From: an uncultured Phascolarctobacterium sp.
GTDB taxonomy: Bacteria > Bacillota > Negativicutes > Acidaminococcales > Acidaminococcaceae
NCBI GenBank assembly: GCA_937901335.1
Contig: CALCHC010000064.1
Coordinates: forward strand, 1-7,003
Length of the DNA: 7,003 bases
Direction: 5' to 3'
A program made the position numbers and the translations under genes. The notes beneath the pieces were generated by a model. The model saw only the letters and a list, made by a program, of their open reading frames with translations. It was not told where the DNA came from and did not search any database. The number at the start of each line of letters is the position of its first letter. The first letter of the stretch is position 1. Below are positions 1 through 6,509 of this stretch, piece after piece.

Positions 1-338
1 GTACCATTAAAGCCTGCCAAATAACCAGCTTCATCCACTGCTACAAGGTTACAACGCAAAACCATTTCATATTCAGAAATATCCCTGCCATTGGCAAGCA
101 GCTCCAAGTAAGCACGGTTTTGAGGCATGGCTTCTTTGGCAACGCCAAGCAAACGTAAGATACAGCTACAGCTTTCGGGAGCAAGGTCGTCCTCACAGAT
201 GCTTAGTTCCTGTAAGCTTCCCTGCTCAAGAAGCTTATCCATATTTAAATGTACGGCTTTCTCAAAAGGTGTTCTTCCCTGCCACGCAGCGAAGGCATCA
301 TCTCCCAAGCCATCAATAATCATTAGTAAAGAACGCAT
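1..338 (-). CDS. ApgM-like protein (archaeal-type cofactor-independent phosphoglycerate mutase / alkaline phosphatase superfamily), 3' part outside window
   Basis: Only the first 112 residues are visible; family members are usually about 400 residues, so most of the gene lies beyond the left edge. The N-terminus reads MRSLLMIIDGLGDD, in which Asp9 matches the family's first metal-ligand aspartate. It is followed by RTPFEKAVHLNMDKL (22-36), the family's 'TPLE.A.TPNMD.LA' block, then APESCSCILRLLG (53-65), where Ser56 aligns with the phosphorylated serine, and LRCNLVAVD (94-102), matching the 'RCN' block. The usual 'GYDP' and 'GRG' motifs are altered to 'GVAK' and 'NRA', so this is a divergent member. 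The ATG at 338 has a GGAAGAG site 7 nt upstream and overlaps the end of the decarboxylase gene by 26 nt, which implies translational coupling. Family assignment is fairly secure. The reaction is unknown: glycolytic mutase, alpha-ribazole phosphatase, or a threonine or homoserine kinase-like role (a branch of this family has been proposed as homoserine kinase) are all possible. Confidence 0.8.
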   Translation of the reverse strand, partial: MRSLLMIIDGLGDDAFAAWQGRTPFEKAVHLNMDKLLEQGSLQELSICEDDLAPESCSCILRLLGVAKEAMPQNRAYLELLANGRDISEYEMVLRCNLVAVDEAGYLAGFNG

Positions 339-1401
339 CTTTTTTCTCTTCCGTAATCGCTTTAATAAGACCGTAGTTAAAGCATCTAACCTTAACTGCT
401 ATGCGATAATAATCTTCGCCCAAGTTATGGTAATTAGCACAAGAACGAATCAAATACCCTTGTTTCTTTAAAACTTCAACTAAATTTTTAGGTTGCTTCA
501 TTTTAAAGAAAATATAGTTAGCTTCCGAGCCATAAATCTTAGCACCTAAGCATTTTAGATGTCTTATTAAATATTTTCGTTCTCTTTGAATAAGCTCAAA
601 GGATTTTTCCAAATACTCTTTTTCCAAGAGTGCTGCCTTACCGGCTTCCTGTGCCAAAATGGATACGCTCCAATCTTGACCGCATCGATGCAAGTTTTCA
701 TGAAGCTCTTGGTCAGCACACAAGCAATAACCTAAGCGCACACCGGGAATAGCAAAAGTTTTTGTAAAGGCCTTCAAGATAATCAAATTAGGATATTGCT
801 CCAGCAAAGCACGCATACTAAAAGCCTTAGCTTCATCCACAAAATCCATAAAGCATTCATCAATGAGAAGTTTAGCGTTTACTTCAACACATTTATTAAG
901 AATTTCTAACAATAGTTCCCTATTGGTAAGCTGACCAGTGGGATTGTTAGGATTACAAATCACAACAATATCTATTTCCGGAGTAATAGCCTGTAAAATA
1001 TCCTGTTGAACTTTAAAATCCTTTTCTTCCTGCAAATTGTAATACTCAATTCCACAATCTACAGAACGCAACGCCTTTTCATAATCAGCAAAGGTAGGTG
1101 CTAAAAGCAAAGCCTTATGAGGCTTTAAGGCCAAAGCCAAACGAAACAGCACATCGGCAGCACCATTACCAAAGAAAATGTTTTCTTCCGCCACTTTTAA
1201 AAAATTGGCAGTTGCAGTACGTAGTTCTCTGCAAAAAGGATCAGGGTAATTAACGCACTGCTTCAAGGCATTTCTCAATGCCACTTTAACTCCGTTGGGT
1301 ATTCCCAAAGGGTTGATATTAGCAGAAAAATCTACAAAAGGCTTTCCATTAGGAGCAAGCTTATTGCTATATACATCTCCGCCATGTTGGTATTTATACA
1401 T
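313..1401 (-). CDS. cobD: L-threonine-O-3-phosphate decarboxylase (PLP-dependent, HisC-like)
   Basis: Decarboxylates L-threonine-O-3-phosphate to (R)-1-amino-2-propanol O-2-phosphate, the linker that CbiB attaches to the corrin ring. It is a cytoplasmic fold-type I aminotransferase-like protein. From the ATG at 1401 it has 362 residues, normal for the family. It opens with MYKYQHGGDVYSN, the typical 'HGG' start, then DFSANINPLGIP (24-35), NYPDP (51-55), the phosphate/PLP-side GNGAADVLFRLALAL (78-92), NPNNPTGQL (151-159), LLIDECFMDF (178-187) and KAFTKTFAIPGVRLGY (210-225), where Lys214 is the expected PLP lysine. These features, together with its position directly after cbiB, separate it from histidinol-phosphate aminotransferase. 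A GTG at 1410 would add three residues and also has a site in front of it. The gene is called cobC in Pseudomonas nomenclature. Its 3' end overlaps the ApgM-like gene. Confidence 0.9.
   Translation of the reverse strand: MYKYQHGGDVYSNKLAPNGKPFVDFSANINPLGIPNGVKVALRNALKQCVNYPDPFCRELRTATANFLKVAEENIFFGNGAADVLFRLALALKPHKALLLAPTFADYEKALRSVDCGIEYYNLQEEKDFKVQQDILQAITPEIDIVVICNPNNPTGQLTNRELLLEILNKCVEVNAKLLIDECFMDFVDEAKAFSMRALLEQYPNLIILKAFTKTFAIPGVRLGYCLCADQELHENLHRCGQDWSVSILAQEAGKAALLEKEYLEKSFELIQRERKYLIRHLKCLGAKIYGSEANYIFFKMKQPKNLVEVLKKQGYLIRSCANYHNLGEDYYRIAVKVRCFNYGLIKAITEEKKDAFFTNDY
346..352 (-). promoter_or_regulatory. Ribosome binding site of the ApgM-like gene
   Basis: GGAAGAG lies inside the last codons of the decarboxylase gene, 7 nt before the ATG at 338. 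It supports that start and shows the 26-nt overlap is a real gene junction, not a mis-called start. Confidence 0.6.
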
Positions 1402-1409
1402 ACACTTCA

Positions 1410-1421
1410 CCCTTTACCCTT
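1410..1421 (-). promoter_or_regulatory. Tandem ribosome binding sites of the threonine-phosphate decarboxylase gene
   Basis: Two purine-rich sites follow each other: AAGGG (1421-1417), 6 nt before the GTG at 1410, and AAAGGG (1415-1410), 8 nt before the ATG at 1401. Either could serve. The ATG is preferred because it gives the family-typical short leader before the HGG motif. Confidence 0.5.
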
Positions 1422-2388
1422 AAACTACAGGAAAAATCCTTAATAAATAAATTAACGCAAACAAAATCAAGCTCAATATAGCTGTCATATACAGCAAATT
1501 ATTAGTAGTAACAATATCTTCTGCCTTCACAGGTCTAATATCGTCACCAATCGTATCTTTATGTACCCATTTACCAAAATAGAAATGGCCACCGCCAAGT
1601 TGAATGTTCAAAGCACCAGCCGCAACAGATTCAGTCATGGCAGAGTTAGGACTTAAATGGTTGTATCTATCTCGACAAAAGGTTTTCCAGCCACGTTTAG
1701 CATCTAAATTTAAGAAGTAAGCAGCTACAATCATTACCAAGCCAGTAATACGAGCAGGAACAAAATTAGCAACGTCATCTAATTTAGCAGCACAACGACC
1801 AAAGTAAAGATACTTATCATTTTTATAACCAACCATGGAATCCATGGTATTTATTCCTTTGTACAAGAATGCTAACGGTGCACCACCCAGGAACATATAA
1901 AGCATAGGAGCAATAATACCATCAGCAGTGTTTTCGGCAATGGTTTCCACCGCGCCCTTAGTCACCTCTGCTTCCGTAAGGTTCTTGGTATCGCGACCAA
2001 CAATCCAAGAAAGCATCAAACGAGCTTCATCTAAATCGCCCTTTTCCAATGCGTAATAAACTTTCATACTTTCATCACGCAAGCATTTAGTAGCAAAGAT
2101 TTGGTAAAACATAATGGTTTCTACTGCCAAGGCAAGCCAAGGACTTACTAACCCTGCCAATTTTAAAATTGCAAAAGGTACTACGAAGCAAAGGCCAGTT
2201 ACCAATAGCACCAATACTGCTCCGCCACAAAGTAAACCTTTTTCGCTAAAACCAAAAATCTTACGCAAGCCTTTTTCCAACCAGCTTATTAAATTGCCAA
2301 TAAGGCAAATAGGATGGGGCAAGCTATGAGGATCACCTATTATCAAATCTAAAATGAAGCCAAGAGTAATGGCAACTAAAGTCAACAT
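1420..2388 (-). CDS. cbiB: Adenosylcobinamide-phosphate synthase, membrane protein CbiB
   Basis: Joins aminopropanol (phosphate) to the f propionate of adenosylcobyric acid, giving adenosylcobinamide (phosphate), in the cytoplasmic membrane. The 322 residues match the family length. Diagnostic blocks are LDLIIGDPHSLPHP (13-26), GRDTKNL (131-137), AVETIAENTADGIIAPM (146-162), NTMDSMVGYKN (180-190) and NHLSPNSAMTESVAAGALNIQLGG (243-266). Hydrophobic segments near 1-17, 52-78, 83-100, 158-177, 213-228 and 296-318 fit an integral membrane enzyme. The ATG at 2388 is preferred over the GTG at 2397 because AGGTGAT sits just before it and would otherwise overlap the GTG. The stop is 18 nt before the ATG of the decarboxylase that makes its co-substrate. 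The gene is named cobD in Pseudomonas nomenclature. Confidence 0.95.
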   Translation of the reverse strand: MLTLVAITLGFILDLIIGDPHSLPHPICLIGNLISWLEKGLRKIFGFSEKGLLCGGAVLVLLVTGLCFVVPFAILKLAGLVSPWLALAVETIMFYQIFATKCLRDESMKVYYALEKGDLDEARLMLSWIVGRDTKNLTEAEVTKGAVETIAENTADGIIAPMLYMFLGGAPLAFLYKGINTMDSMVGYKNDKYLYFGRCAAKLDDVANFVPARITGLVMIVAAYFLNLDAKRGWKTFCRDRYNHLSPNSAMTESVAAGALNIQLGGGHFYFGKWVHKDTIGDDIRPVKAEDIVTTNNLLYMTAILSLILFALIYLLRIFPVV

Positions 2389-2392
2389 TAAC

Positions 2393-2399
2393 ATCACCT
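2393..2399 (-). promoter_or_regulatory. Ribosome binding site deciding the cbiB start
   Basis: AGGTGAT is an exact complement to the end of a typical anti-Shine-Dalgarno sequence (ATCACCT). It precedes the ATG at 2388 by 4 nt and overlaps the in-frame GTG (2397) and ATG (2394), so those two codons are unlikely starts. Confidence 0.7.
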
Positions 2400-2407
2400 A
2401 ATGTAAA

Positions 2408-3769
2408 TTATTTTTTCGTTTTATAAGTAAGGCACGCCTTAACAAAATTGCGTGCAAAATCAGGATTTCCCCACAAATGGATATGAGGATAGCCGGCGTA
2501 AAGAGTATCGCTTACATTTGCACAGCTCCACTCACCTTTGCCGGAAGCTTTACGAGCCAAGAAGCCTTCACCATTTTTAGTGCTGTCAGAATAATGGAAC
2601 TCATGGCCGTTAATTTGCTCGCCAGCCTTACAAAGCACATTGTCTTCTTGAGCAGTAAGTTCAATATAGCCAAAGCGGTTCAGCTTTTTAGTCATAAAGG
2701 TTTCGCCTGCAATAGCACCTACCCAGTTATAAGTAGTGTCTTCATCAACGTAACGCTCCAGCAAATACATAAAGCCACCACATTCTGCAAAACAGGGCAA
2801 GCCATTTGCTAAAGCAGTTTTAATTTCAGCAAGCAAGCTTGTGTTTTCGGCAAGCTGTTTAGCGTAAAGTTCAGGATAACCGCCACCTAAAATTAAACCG
2901 TCGCATTCAGGCAAGTGCTTGTCTGTAATCGGACTAAAGGGTACAAGCTCAGCGCCCAATTCGCCAAGCAAATCTAAAGCATCTTGGTAATAGAAGCAAA
3001 AGGCTTTGTCCTGAGCAATGGCAAGCTTCACTTTGCCAAGAGCTTCCATATTTTGAGGAGTATATTCTAAAGCAGGAGCACTATTGGCAAGCTCAAGCAA
3101 GCTTTCTAAATCAAGAGACTTCTCTGCTTGCAATGCAAGTCTTTCCACAATGGCTTGCAGATCGCCAATTTCTTCCGCTGTCACCAAACCTAGATGACGG
3201 CTTTCAAAATTGCAACCTTCAAGTACCGGGAAGTAGCCTAAAAGCTTCACGCCACTTTCAGCTTCAATAACATCTTTATAATAGGCATAGCTCATGGGAT
3301 TAACATTGTTGAGAACAGCCCCCACAATATGACTATCCTGACGAAATTCTTTAAAGCCTTTAATTTGTGCTGCTATTGAAAGAGCTGCGCCTTTACCATT
3401 GACAATCAAGATAACGGGTACATCACAGGTACGTGCCAAATCGTAAGCACTTGCTTTCGCAGTTTTGCCCATACCGTCATAGAAACCCATTGCTCCTTCA
3501 AAAACGGATACATTCACATCGCTAGCGTTCTTCGCCGCCAAAAACTTCACCGTTTCCTTGCCAAGCATAAACACATCCAGATTACGACTTTTAGCACCAA
3601 TCACCTTGGAGTGAAACATCGGGTCAATGTAATCAGGACCGGACTTAAAGGCAGCAACCTTTAAGCCTTTGTTCATTAAAGCTTTTAAAATCCCACAGGT
3701 TATTGTAGTTTTACCGCAACCACTTCCGGTCGCACTAATCATAAAGCGAGGCATCTTCATTTCAGCCAT
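2408..3769 (-). CDS. cbiA: Cobyrinic acid a,c-diamide synthase CbiA
   Basis: ATP- and glutamine-dependent amidation of the a and c carboxylates of cobyrinic acid, in the cytoplasm. The 453 residues match the family. The N-terminal synthetase domain (about 7-200) carries the P-loop SATGSGCGKTT (12-22), KSGPDYIDPMFH (42-53) and EGAMGFYDG (91-99). The C-terminal class I glutamine amidotransferase domain (about 246-448) carries LILGGGYPELYA (292-303), the nucleophile Cys330 in CFAECGGFMYL, RFGYIEL (365-371), GHEFHYS (388-394) and His431 in YPHIHLWGNP. CobQ/CbiP is excluded by the order of motifs and the 'YIDPMFH' block. The ATG at 3769 has AAGGA 8 nt upstream. Met4 and Met6 are in-frame alternatives without an equally good site. 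The gap after the cbiET stop is 1 nt, so the two are probably translationally coupled. Confidence 0.96.
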   Translation of the reverse strand: MAEMKMPRFMISATGSGCGKTTITCGILKALMNKGLKVAAFKSGPDYIDPMFHSKVIGAKSRNLDVFMLGKETVKFLAAKNASDVNVSVFEGAMGFYDGMGKTAKASAYDLARTCDVPVILIVNGKGAALSIAAQIKGFKEFRQDSHIVGAVLNNVNPMSYAYYKDVIEAESGVKLLGYFPVLEGCNFESRHLGLVTAEEIGDLQAIVERLALQAEKSLDLESLLELANSAPALEYTPQNMEALGKVKLAIAQDKAFCFYYQDALDLLGELGAELVPFSPITDKHLPECDGLILGGGYPELYAKQLAENTSLLAEIKTALANGLPCFAECGGFMYLLERYVDEDTTYNWVGAIAGETFMTKKLNRFGYIELTAQEDNVLCKAGEQINGHEFHYSDSTKNGEGFLARKASGKGEWSCANVSDTLYAGYPHIHLWGNPDFARNFVKACLTYKTKK

Positions 3770-3770
3770 G

Positions 3771-4982
3771 TTAATCTTCCTTTTTCAACGCAGTCATTAC
3801 ATAGACAGGGTTTTGCGCCATCATCAGATTGTAGTTACCTAATTTTTTACTGCGAGCAGCAAAAACATTGACTACTTCCAAACTGTAATCCTTATGTGCA
3901 TTATAGTAAGCAGCTACCTCTGCCAAGGTTTCGATGGTAATTGCGTTAATAACAATGCGACAAGCAGGGTTCTTTGCATAAATAACATCCAACATATCGC
4001 ACAAGTCGCCACCACTACCGCCAACAAATACACAATCGGGAGCAGGCATACCTTTAATATTTTCTAAGGCTTCCCCTGCCACGACTTCCAAGTTATCTAC
4101 AGCAAAGAGCTCCTTATTTTTACCCAAAAGCTCTACAGCTACAGGGTTGCGTTCAAAAGCCCATACCTTACCTTTTTTTGCCAGCAAAGCAAGTTCAATG
4201 GAACAGGAGCCTGTGCCTGCACCAATGTCGTAAATTAAATCTGTTGCCTTAGGTTGCAGCTTGGACATAGAAACACTACGTACTTCCTGTTTAGTCATAG
4301 GCACCTTGCTGCGCATAAAGAGTTCATCATCTAATCCGTGCACTGCGTATTCAAAGTCACTAGCATCAGCATTTAAAATCATCATCACAGAGAGGGACGG
4401 AAACGCCAGCTTGCTAAGTTCTTCTGCAGTTCCGCAGGTAATCTTTTCATTTTCGTAAGAAAGGTTCTCACCCACATAAACCAGTACTTCACCTAAACCG
4501 TGGTCACACAGTTTTTGGCACAATACTTGAGGAGAATTGTCCCCACCTGTTAAAGAAAAGACCTTTTCGTTATGAGCAACTGCTGCCACCAAATTTTGGA
4601 AACGTCCGTGCATACTCACAATCTTGGCATCGTCCCAAGACATTTCTAATTTAGAAGCAAAATAAACCAAACTACTGATACCACAGTAACGAGTGCAGTT
4701 ACATTCCGGTAATTTACCACTAATGGTTTTCGCCAAGCTAAAGAAGCCTACATCACCGGAAACAAGTACAGCAACTTCGTCAGTAGCTTGTGCTTTTTGG
4801 ATAGCTTCCACAATTTCTGCAACCTTGATGGTTGCATAGGTAGTTTTATTTTCGTTAGCAAAAGCTGCCAACATACGCTTATCGCCAATCAAGATATTAC
4901 TTTTTTCAATTGCTTGACGGGCAGCGGCAGTCAACAGCTCCGGGTTTCCCGGACCGATGCCCACAATATTTACTTGCAGCAT
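3771..4982 (-). CDS. cbiET: Bifunctional cobalt-precorrin-7 C5-methyltransferase / cobalt-precorrin-6B C15-methyltransferase (CbiE-CbiT fusion)
   Basis: Two SAM-dependent enzymes in one 403-residue chain. The CbiE part (about 1-205) is a tetrapyrrole methylase with VNIVGIGPGNPELLT (4-18), LVSGDVGFFSLA (73-84) and the conserved ISSL/SWDDA region (102-119); it methylates C5. The CbiT part (about 215-403) is a Rossmann-type methyltransferase with the entry motif VPMTKQEVRSVSMSKL (227-242), the SAM loop DIGAGTGS (252-259), acidic WAFERNP (274-280) and VFVGGSGGDL (318-327); it methylates C15 and decarboxylates the C12 acetate. The order E then T equals the CobL layout of the aerobic pathway, but the neighbours place it in the anaerobic route. 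The ATG at 4982 has AAGGAG (4995-4990) 7 nt upstream. It lies 21 nt after the cbiJ stop, the longest gap in the window. Confidence 0.96.
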   Translation of the reverse strand: MLQVNIVGIGPGNPELLTAAARQAIEKSNILIGDKRMLAAFANENKTTYATIKVAEIVEAIQKAQATDEVAVLVSGDVGFFSLAKTISGKLPECNCTRYCGISSLVYFASKLEMSWDDAKIVSMHGRFQNLVAAVAHNEKVFSLTGGDNSPQVLCQKLCDHGLGEVLVYVGENLSYENEKITCGTAEELSKLAFPSLSVMMILNADASDFEYAVHGLDDELFMRSKVPMTKQEVRSVSMSKLQPKATDLIYDIGAGTGSCSIELALLAKKGKVWAFERNPVAVELLGKNKELFAVDNLEVVAGEALENIKGMPAPDCVFVGGSGGDLCDMLDVIYAKNPACRIVINAITIETLAEVAAYYNAHKDYSLEVVNVFAARSKKLGNYNLMMAQNPVYVMTALKKED

Positions 4983-5003
4983 AGTCTTGCTCCTTATCTA
5001 TTT

Positions 5004-5765
5004 TTACTTGCCTGCAAAATTTTTACGCAGGTCTTCTACAATTTCTACAAAGCCTTTGCCTTGCTCTTCTACGGCACGACCAATGACAATCAATTTAGCT
5101 CCCGCTTCTTCGGCAGCCTCAACCTTTTCTGCAAATCCACCAACTTCACCGGAATTCTTGGTCACCATAAATTTGCTTTTAAACTTTTTCAGCATGGCGA
5201 TGTTCAGCTCTTTAGAGAACGGTCCTTGCATGCAAACAATGTTTGCGGGTTTGTAACCAAGCTCCAAGGCACTAAGCAGAGAACTTTCCATCGGCAGAAC
5301 TCGCAAGGCAATACGCTCTTTGTAATCCTTAACAGCAGTAAAGTCTCGCAAATTTTTACTACCAGTTGTCAAAAAGATATTTCCTTCCACTTGGTTCAGC
5401 AGCTCCACTGCTTCAGGAAAATCGTGAACGGTAATATAATCTCCTGCTTCACCTACGGGGCGGAGCAAGCGAATATACTTAGCATTTTCTAAAGTACAAG
5501 CTTCCTGTACCGTAGCAGTTACGATGGCAGCGTAGGGATGAGTAGCATCAATTACATAAGTAGGTTTATGCTCCTGTAAAAATTGACGCATCTTTGCCAA
5601 GTCCATACGCTCTGCCATGATTGTAAGGTTATCCTGTGCTTCGATAAGCTCTGCACCATATTCGGTAGCAACGGAAACATAAAGCTGCACGGGCAAATCT
5701 GCTATGGCCTTAATTAAGGCACGCCCTTCACTGGTGCCACCAATAAGCCAAATTACAGGTTTCAT
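5004..5765 (-). CDS. cbiJ: Cobalt-precorrin-6A reductase CbiJ
   Basis: Reduces cobalt-precorrin-6A to cobalt-precorrin-6B with a nicotinamide cofactor, in the cytoplasm. The 253 residues fit the CbiJ/CobK family. Characteristic blocks are WLIGGTSEGRAL (6-17), YVIDATHPYA (70-79), FLTTGSKNLRDF (131-142), RVLPM (155-159), CMQGPFSKELN (178-188) and VTKNSGEVGGFAEKVEAA (201-218). The ATG overlaps the stop of cbiH as ATGA. No clear ribosome binding site lies in front of it (only GGA directly adjacent), so its translation probably depends on ribosomes finishing cbiH. Its product is the substrate of the CbiT half of the next gene. The anaerobic assignment (CbiJ and not CobK) rests on the neighbouring CbiG, CbiH and CbiA. 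Confidence 0.95.
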   Translation of the reverse strand: MKPVIWLIGGTSEGRALIKAIADLPVQLYVSVATEYGAELIEAQDNLTIMAERMDLAKMRQFLQEHKPTYVIDATHPYAAIVTATVQEACTLENAKYIRLLRPVGEAGDYITVHDFPEAVELLNQVEGNIFLTTGSKNLRDFTAVKDYKERIALRVLPMESSLLSALELGYKPANIVCMQGPFSKELNIAMLKKFKSKFMVTKNSGEVGGFAEKVEAAEEAGAKLIVIGRAVEEQGKGFVEIVEDLRKNFAGK

Positions 5766-6493
5766 TCCAGTCTATAACCACGGGGGGTTACTAATTTACC
5801 ATTAATAACTTGAGTTTGGCTGTTACCAATGATAACGGTAGAGAACATATCCACTTGGATATCACGCAGTTCTTGTAAGGTAGTAATTTCGTAAGCTTCA
5901 CCTTCGCGACCAATATTACGAATAATACCAGCAGGCACATCACCACGTTGGTTTTTGAGCATAATATCGCAAGCACGTTGCAAATAGTCATGACGTTTAA
6001 AGCTGGACGGATTATACAAGCAAATGCAGAAATCTGCTTGAGAAGCGCAGTCCAAACGTTTTTCAATTTTTTCCCAGGGAGTCAGCAAATCGCTAAGGGA
6101 AATAAGGCAGAAGTCGCTAATCAACGGAGCGCCAAGCACTGCAGCACCGGAGCAAGCAGCGGTAATACCGGGAACAACTTCAATTTCCAGTTCCGGATGG
6201 TCTGCTGCAACTTGATACATAATACCTGCCATACCGTAAACACCAGCATCACCACTGGAAATCATCGCCACGGTTTGACCTTTCAAAGCTTCTTCCAAAG
6301 CCAGCTTGCAACGGTCAACTTCTTTACGCATGCCAGTAGAAAGGAACTTTTTATCAGCAAAATCTTCTTTAATCAAATTTACATATACATGGTAGCCTGC
6401 AATTACATCGCAGGAATTTAAAGCATCAACAGCGCGTTTAGTCATTTGTTCAACGCCGCCGGGGCCCAAGCCCACAACAAAAATCTTAGCCAT
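5762..6493 (-). CDS. cbiH: Cobalt-factor III / cobalt-precorrin-3 C17-methyltransferase CbiH
   Basis: Methylates C17 with SAM and contracts the macrocycle, forming the delta-lactone of cobalt-precorrin-4. It is a tetrapyrrole methylase of 243 residues from the ATG at 6493. Blocks seen: MAKIFVVGLGPGG (1-13), ISSGDAGVYGMAG (78-90), EVVPGITAACSGAAVLGAP (105-123), then DFCLISLSDLLTPWEKIEKRL (127-147), CLYNPSSFKR (158-167), which is typical of CbiH/CobJ, and TVIIGNSQT (219-227). The upstream ATG at 6505 would add MVTK and has only a weak GAG in front of it, while AAGGA (6509-6505) serves the ATG at 6493. Family members usually begin with a few residues before the VG.GPG motif, which also fits 6493. 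cbiH is separate from cbiG here, though the two are adjacent and act in succession. Confidence 0.95.
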   Translation of the reverse strand: MAKIFVVGLGPGGVEQMTKRAVDALNSCDVIAGYHVYVNLIKEDFADKKFLSTGMRKEVDRCKLALEEALKGQTVAMISSGDAGVYGMAGIMYQVAADHPELEIEVVPGITAACSGAAVLGAPLISDFCLISLSDLLTPWEKIEKRLDCASQADFCICLYNPSSFKRHDYLQRACDIMLKNQRGDVPAGIIRNIGREGEAYEITTLQELRDIQVDMFSTVIIGNSQTQVINGKLVTPRGYRLE

Positions 6494-6504
6494 TTTCGTT
6501 ACCA

Positions 6505-6509
6505 TCCTT
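6505..6509 (-). promoter_or_regulatory. Ribosome binding site deciding the cbiH start
   Basis: AAGGA is 11 nt before the ATG at 6493 and overlaps the earlier in-frame ATG at 6505. It therefore favours the downstream codon. It includes the last bases of the cbiG stop codon, so cbiG termination and cbiH initiation are tied together. Confidence 0.5.

Noticed and set aside
127..471. Plus-strand open frame of 114 codons opposite the decarboxylase/ApgM-like junction.
   Set aside because: It is antisense to two genes with clear family motifs and has low-complexity Ser/Lys/Phe content.
1832..1848. Perfect 8-bp inverted repeat ACCATGGA-A-TCCATGGT that could be an operator or recombination site.
   Set aside because: It falls in the codons for NTMDSMVG, a conserved motif of CbiB; the symmetry follows from Met-Asp-Ser-Met coding, and it lies mid-gene.
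2800..3110. Repeated GCAAGC hexamers, almost all in one orientation, suggestive of an uptake or signal sequence.
   Set aside because: On the coding strand they read GCTTGC within frequent Leu-Ala and Lys-Leu-Ala codon runs; no extended consensus surrounds them, so codon preference explains them.
4983..5003. The longest intergenic gap (21 nt, cbiJ to cbiET) as a possible terminator or promoter.
   Set aside because: It is too short and holds only the AAGGAG ribosome binding site of cbiET; no stem-loop with a T tract is present.
4788..5492. Plus-strand open frame of 234 codons across the cbiET/cbiJ junction.
   Set aside because: It is antisense to two well-recognised enzymes, has a Phe/Cys/His-rich composition with no family motif, and spans their boundary; it is a reading-frame shadow.
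5948..6421. Plus-strand open frame of 157 codons opposite cbiH.
   Set aside because: It is fully antisense to conserved CbiH motifs, with no ribosome binding site or recognisable protein features.
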